From the NCBI GenBank assembly GCA_001796045.1, contig MGLN01000032.1, positions 8,776 to 14,685 on the forward strand: a DNA stretch of 5,910 bases, written 5' to 3'. Under the pieces are notes generated by a model that was not told the DNA's origin, did not search any database, and was given only the letters and a program-made list of their open reading frames with translations. Of this stretch, positions 3,911 through 5,910 are shown one piece after another; positions within the stretch are counted from its first letter, which is position 1; each line of letters opens with the position of its first letter. This DNA is from Caulobacterales bacterium RIFOXYB1_FULL_67_16 (lineage in GTDB: Bacteria; Pseudomonadota; Alphaproteobacteria; Caulobacterales; Caulobacteraceae). The position numbers and the translations under genes are program-made.

Positions 3911-5910
3911 AGCCCCCGCACCCACGGCCCCTCGCCCCGGCCGTCCAGCATCAGGTCGGTGACGGCCCAGACCAGGGCGTCGGCCCGGTCCCAATGCCCC
4001 TCCCCCGATCCGGCAGCCTGCCCTTCTTCCTCGGCGCCCAGCGCCATCAGCTCCTCCTCCAGCGCCGCGAACGCCCCCGCGTGCCGCACCCGCCCCTGTT
4101 CATACAGGGCCGCCACCGGCTCGGCCCGGGCCGCCTTGCCGCGCGAGGCCCGCACGGCCGTAAAGCCGACCCCGTCCCCGTCGCCGCAGCCGGCCGCCCT
4201 CAGCACCGCCTCCACCATGTCCCCGCCCTGGTTGACCTCGCCGACGATGGTGCGGGCGCCGAACAGCCGCGCCGTCTCCATGGCCCGCTCGGCCCATTTC
4301 TGCGGCGACAGCCCCCGCATCGAGCGATCGGCCAGCACCCAGGCCGTCTCCCCGCGCCGCCCCACCGCCACGATGCCGCAGGCGTCCCCGCCGCGCGAAC
4401 AGGTCGGGTCCAGCCCCACCACCACCCGCTCATAGACCGGCCGCCCCTCGACGGAGACCGGAGCCTCCCCCCGCGCCGCCGCCATCATCTCGGCGGTGAA
4501 CAGCCCGCCCTCGGGCTCGACCACCAGGCCCTCCAGCTCCTGCGCCGCCCGCCGCGTCCCGCCGTACAGCCGCTCCAGCCCCTCCAGAAACCCCGGCGCC
4601 AGATGATCCCCATTGTCCCGCGTCGTCGCATGGGTGAGCGCACAGGATTCCTCGGCGCGGAGCGCCTTGAGCGCCCTTGTCGGGCGCGGCGTCGTCGTAA
4701 CCACCAGCCGGGGGCTATCGCTCGGCTCGCGGAGCCTCGCTACTTTAGCCCCCACTCCCCCGTCTGACGCCGCGTGTGCATCGACGGCTGGGGAGTCTGG
4801 GTTGGGCCCGCTCAACCTTAGTCTCAGCCCCATCCGCAGCAGGGCCAGCGTCTCCCCGCCGTTGCGCCAGGCGCAGAATTCGTCGGCCCAGGCGGCGGCG
4901 AACTGGGGGCCGCGCAGGCTGTCGGGGTCTTCGGCCGAGAAGACGAAGGCCTCGGCCCCGTTCGGAAACACCAGCCGCCGCCGCGACGGCTGATACTCCG
5001 GCCCCCGCCACTCGACCTCGCCGTCCGCCCCGACGCCCGTCCAGCGCGGCAGGCTCATCACCCCCGACGGCCCGGCGATCATCACCTCGCGCACATCGTG
5101 CAAGGTCGGTCCGATCAGGGCCAGCCGCCCGCCCGGCCCCAGCCGCTCGGCCATGTCCGCGATCCAGGACGCCCCCGCCAGAGTCTTGCCCGCCCCCCGC
5201 CCGCCCAGAAACAACCAGGTCGACCACGCCCCCTCCGGCGGCCTCTGCGCCGGCCGCAACACCAGCCCCCCAGCGCTCTGACCGTCCTCAAGCAAACCGG
5301 GGGTCTGGGGGCTCAAGCAGCCCGAAGGGCGGTAGCCCCCACGCAAGAATGGTCTCGCCCGCAAATTCCTTTTCCAGAACGCCCGCAGATCCGCCGCGCT
5401 GACGCCCGCCATGACCCGCGTCCGTTGGGACCAGCGCCACAGCCGCGCCGCCTCCGGCTCGTCCCCTTCACCCAGCCGCTTCAGCACATCGGCGTGCAGT
5501 TCCCGCACCGTCCCCACCGGATCGCTCCAGTCGATCTCGATGGTCAGGGCCGGCTCCCCCCGGCCATACGCATAGGCCCCCGCCGCCGGTCCGCGCGGCT
5601 GATACACCGCCCCCGGCGTGTCCATTTTCCGCAGGCCATAGCGTTTCGCCGCATGGGCGATGGCCCCCGTCGTCACCCCGTACTCGGCCTCCAGGACCGC
5701 ACTGGTCTCGCCCGCATTCCGCCGCGCCAGCAGCTCGCGCCAGCGCGCGGGCGTCATGCCCGACCGGCTCTGGGGAAAGACATGATCCGGGGGCCAGCCC
5801 TCCGCCGGCCGCAGACGATGATCCACCGCATCCGGCGTCTGCCCCTTCATCCGCCCGCGCTTCTTCGCCTGCCAGCAGAGGGTCGAGATCGACACCCCAT
5901 GCTCCCGCGC
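3907..5910 (-). CDS. GTA/phage-type large terminase with N-terminal helix-turn-helix extension (5' end off window)
   Basis: DNA-packaging motor: an ATPase that drives DNA into a capsid and a nuclease that cuts it. Residues are counted from the GTG at 5893-5895. The ATPase has Walker A GGRGAGKT (231-238), Walker B WADEF (336-340; D338, E339) and coupling motif LVVTTTPRP (397-405). The RNase H-like nuclease has GLDPT (D496), GEVNQGGDM (E553) and DRADALVWA (D636, D639). The style is that of Rhodobacter-type gene transfer agent terminases, usually about 400-500 residues. About 165 extra residues precede the core and include two similar helix-turn-helix-like segments (before 20 and about 50-90). 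Two palindromic inserts lie at about 185-211 and 360-395. GGGAG six bases before the GTG could support it as start. However, the frame stays open to the edge and the added residues AREHG complete the first helix-turn-helix, so I favour a start beyond the window. Confidence 0.9.
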   Translation of the reverse strand, partial: AREHGVSISTLCWQAKKRGRMKGQTPDAVDHRLRPAEGWPPDHVFPQSRSGMTPARWRELLARRNAGETSAVLEAEYGVTTGAIAHAAKRYGLRKMDTPGAVYQPRGPAAGAYAYGRGEPALTIEIDWSDPVGTVRELHADVLKRLGEGDEPEAARLWRWSQRTRVMAGVSAADLRAFWKRNLRARPFLRGGYRPSGCLSPQTPGLLEDGQSAGGLVLRPAQRPPEGAWSTWLFLGGRGAGKTLAGASWIADMAERLGPGGRLALIGPTLHDVREVMIAGPSGVMSLPRWTGVGADGEVEWRGPEYQPSRRRLVFPNGAEAFVFSAEDPDSLRGPQFAAAWADEFCAWRNGGETLALLRMGLRLRLSGPNPDSPAVDAHAASDGGVGAKVARLREPSDSPRLVVTTTPRPTRALKALRAEESCALTHATTRDNGDHLAPGFLEGLERLYGGTRRAAQELEGLVVEPEGGLFTAEMMAAARGEAPVSVEGRPVYERVVVGLDPTCSRGGDACGIVAVGRRGETAWVLADRSMRGLSPQKWAERAMETARLFGARTIVGEVNQGGDMVEAVLRAAGCGDGDGVGFTAVRASRGKAARAEPVAALYEQGRVRHAGAFAALEEELMALGAEEEGQAAGSGEGHWDRADALVWAVTDLMLDGRGEGPWVRGL
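4710..4818. repeat. Palindromic repeat inserted in frame in the terminase, copy 2
   Basis: Three inverted repeats follow one another. GGGGGCTA (4710-4717) pairs with TAGCCCCC (4746-4753) around an inner GGCTC/GAGCC hairpin (4724-4736). ACTCCCC (4754-4760) pairs with GGGGAGT (4790-4796). GGTTG pairs with CAACC in 4800-4817. The block encodes terminase residues of about 360-395, between Walker B and the TTTPRP motif, where relatives go almost directly from GLRL to PRLVVTTTPRP. Its codons (AGA, CTA, AGG, TTG, CCA, GCA, TCA, GCT, AAA, GTA) are unlike the rest of the gene. This fits a mobile-type palindromic element that kept the frame open. Confidence 0.6.
5264..5340. repeat. Palindromic repeat inserted in frame in the terminase, copy 1
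   Basis: Three related arms are visible: AGCCCCCCA (5264-5272), TGGGGGCT (5306-5313) and AGCCCCC (5334-5340). The middle arm can pair with either side. Inside the second pair is a GCCC-GAA-GGGC hairpin (5320-5330) whose 11-base sequence, read on the minus strand, recurs in the intergenic repeat (1830-1840). The block encodes residues of about 186-211 of the terminase, a Gly/Ser/Pro-rich stretch just before LRPAQRPPEG and the ATPase, with unusual TTG, CTT, CGT, GGT and GCT codons. Its outer arms and the minus-strand start GTGGGGGCTA are shared with the other insert. Confidence 0.6.

Noticed and set aside
2663..3994. Long minus-strand frame opposite the 384-residue gene
   Set aside because: It is a compositionally biased shadow (Gly, Ala, Gln, Asp, His-rich). 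The plus-strand frame has a normal amino-acid mix and ends at the convergent stop.
4710..5340. CRISPR array or tandem repeat
   Set aside because: There are only two dissimilar palindromic blocks about 450 bases apart inside a coding frame, with no regular repeat-spacer spacing.
3959..5402. Several open frames on both strands inside the terminase gene
   Set aside because: They are Arg/Pro/Ala-rich shadow translations; only one frame contains the Walker and nuclease motifs.

Overview
The window is very GC-rich, with GC-ending codons throughout its genes. The gene content (a TonB-dependent receptor of the type carrying a VDEIVVTGTR TonB box, a HIG1-type twin-transmembrane protein beside a PduO-type cobalamin adenosyltransferase, and a gene-transfer-agent-like large terminase) points to an alphaproteobacterium. 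The Caulobacteraceae (Brevundimonas/Caulobacter) are the most likely family. This placement is inference from protein style and repeat type; no rRNA or marker gene is present.

Layout. Positions 1-1486 (minus) hold the N-terminal 495 residues of an outer-membrane TonB-dependent receptor whose C-terminus lies off the left edge. A gap of about 390 bp follows (1487-1873). Its receptor-proximal part looks like a long 5' leader with a candidate promoter, two short palindromes, hairpins and a possible 19-codon upstream ORF. Its distal part holds a weak terminator-like hairpin and a double-hairpin dispersed-type repeat. Positions 1874-2647 (minus) are a tight two-gene operon: a HIG1-domain membrane protein, then ATP:cob(I)alamin adenosyltransferase three bases downstream. 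A divergent intergenic region of about 100 bp contains a perfect 15-bp palindrome just before the next start codon. Positions 2756-3910 (plus) encode a 384-residue protein I do not recognise. Positions 3907-5910 (minus) encode a large terminase that converges on it, the two stop codons overlapping by four bases; the terminase frame is still open at the right edge.

The terminase is the most interesting gene. It has the full ATPase and nuclease core of a GTA/phage TerL. Ahead of the core are about 165 extra residues with two similar helix-turn-helix-like segments, which could be a fused DNA-recognition or small-terminase-like module. The core is interrupted by two in-frame segments built from palindromic repeats with atypical codons. 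No portal, protease or capsid gene lies downstream of it, where GTA and phage clusters usually place them.

Functionally the window is mixed: envelope uptake, cobalamin cofactor formation with a small membrane protein, an unknown protein, and DNA packaging. Only the HIG1-adenosyltransferase pair looks like an operon. No cobalamin riboswitch is visible that would link the receptor to the adenosyltransferase.
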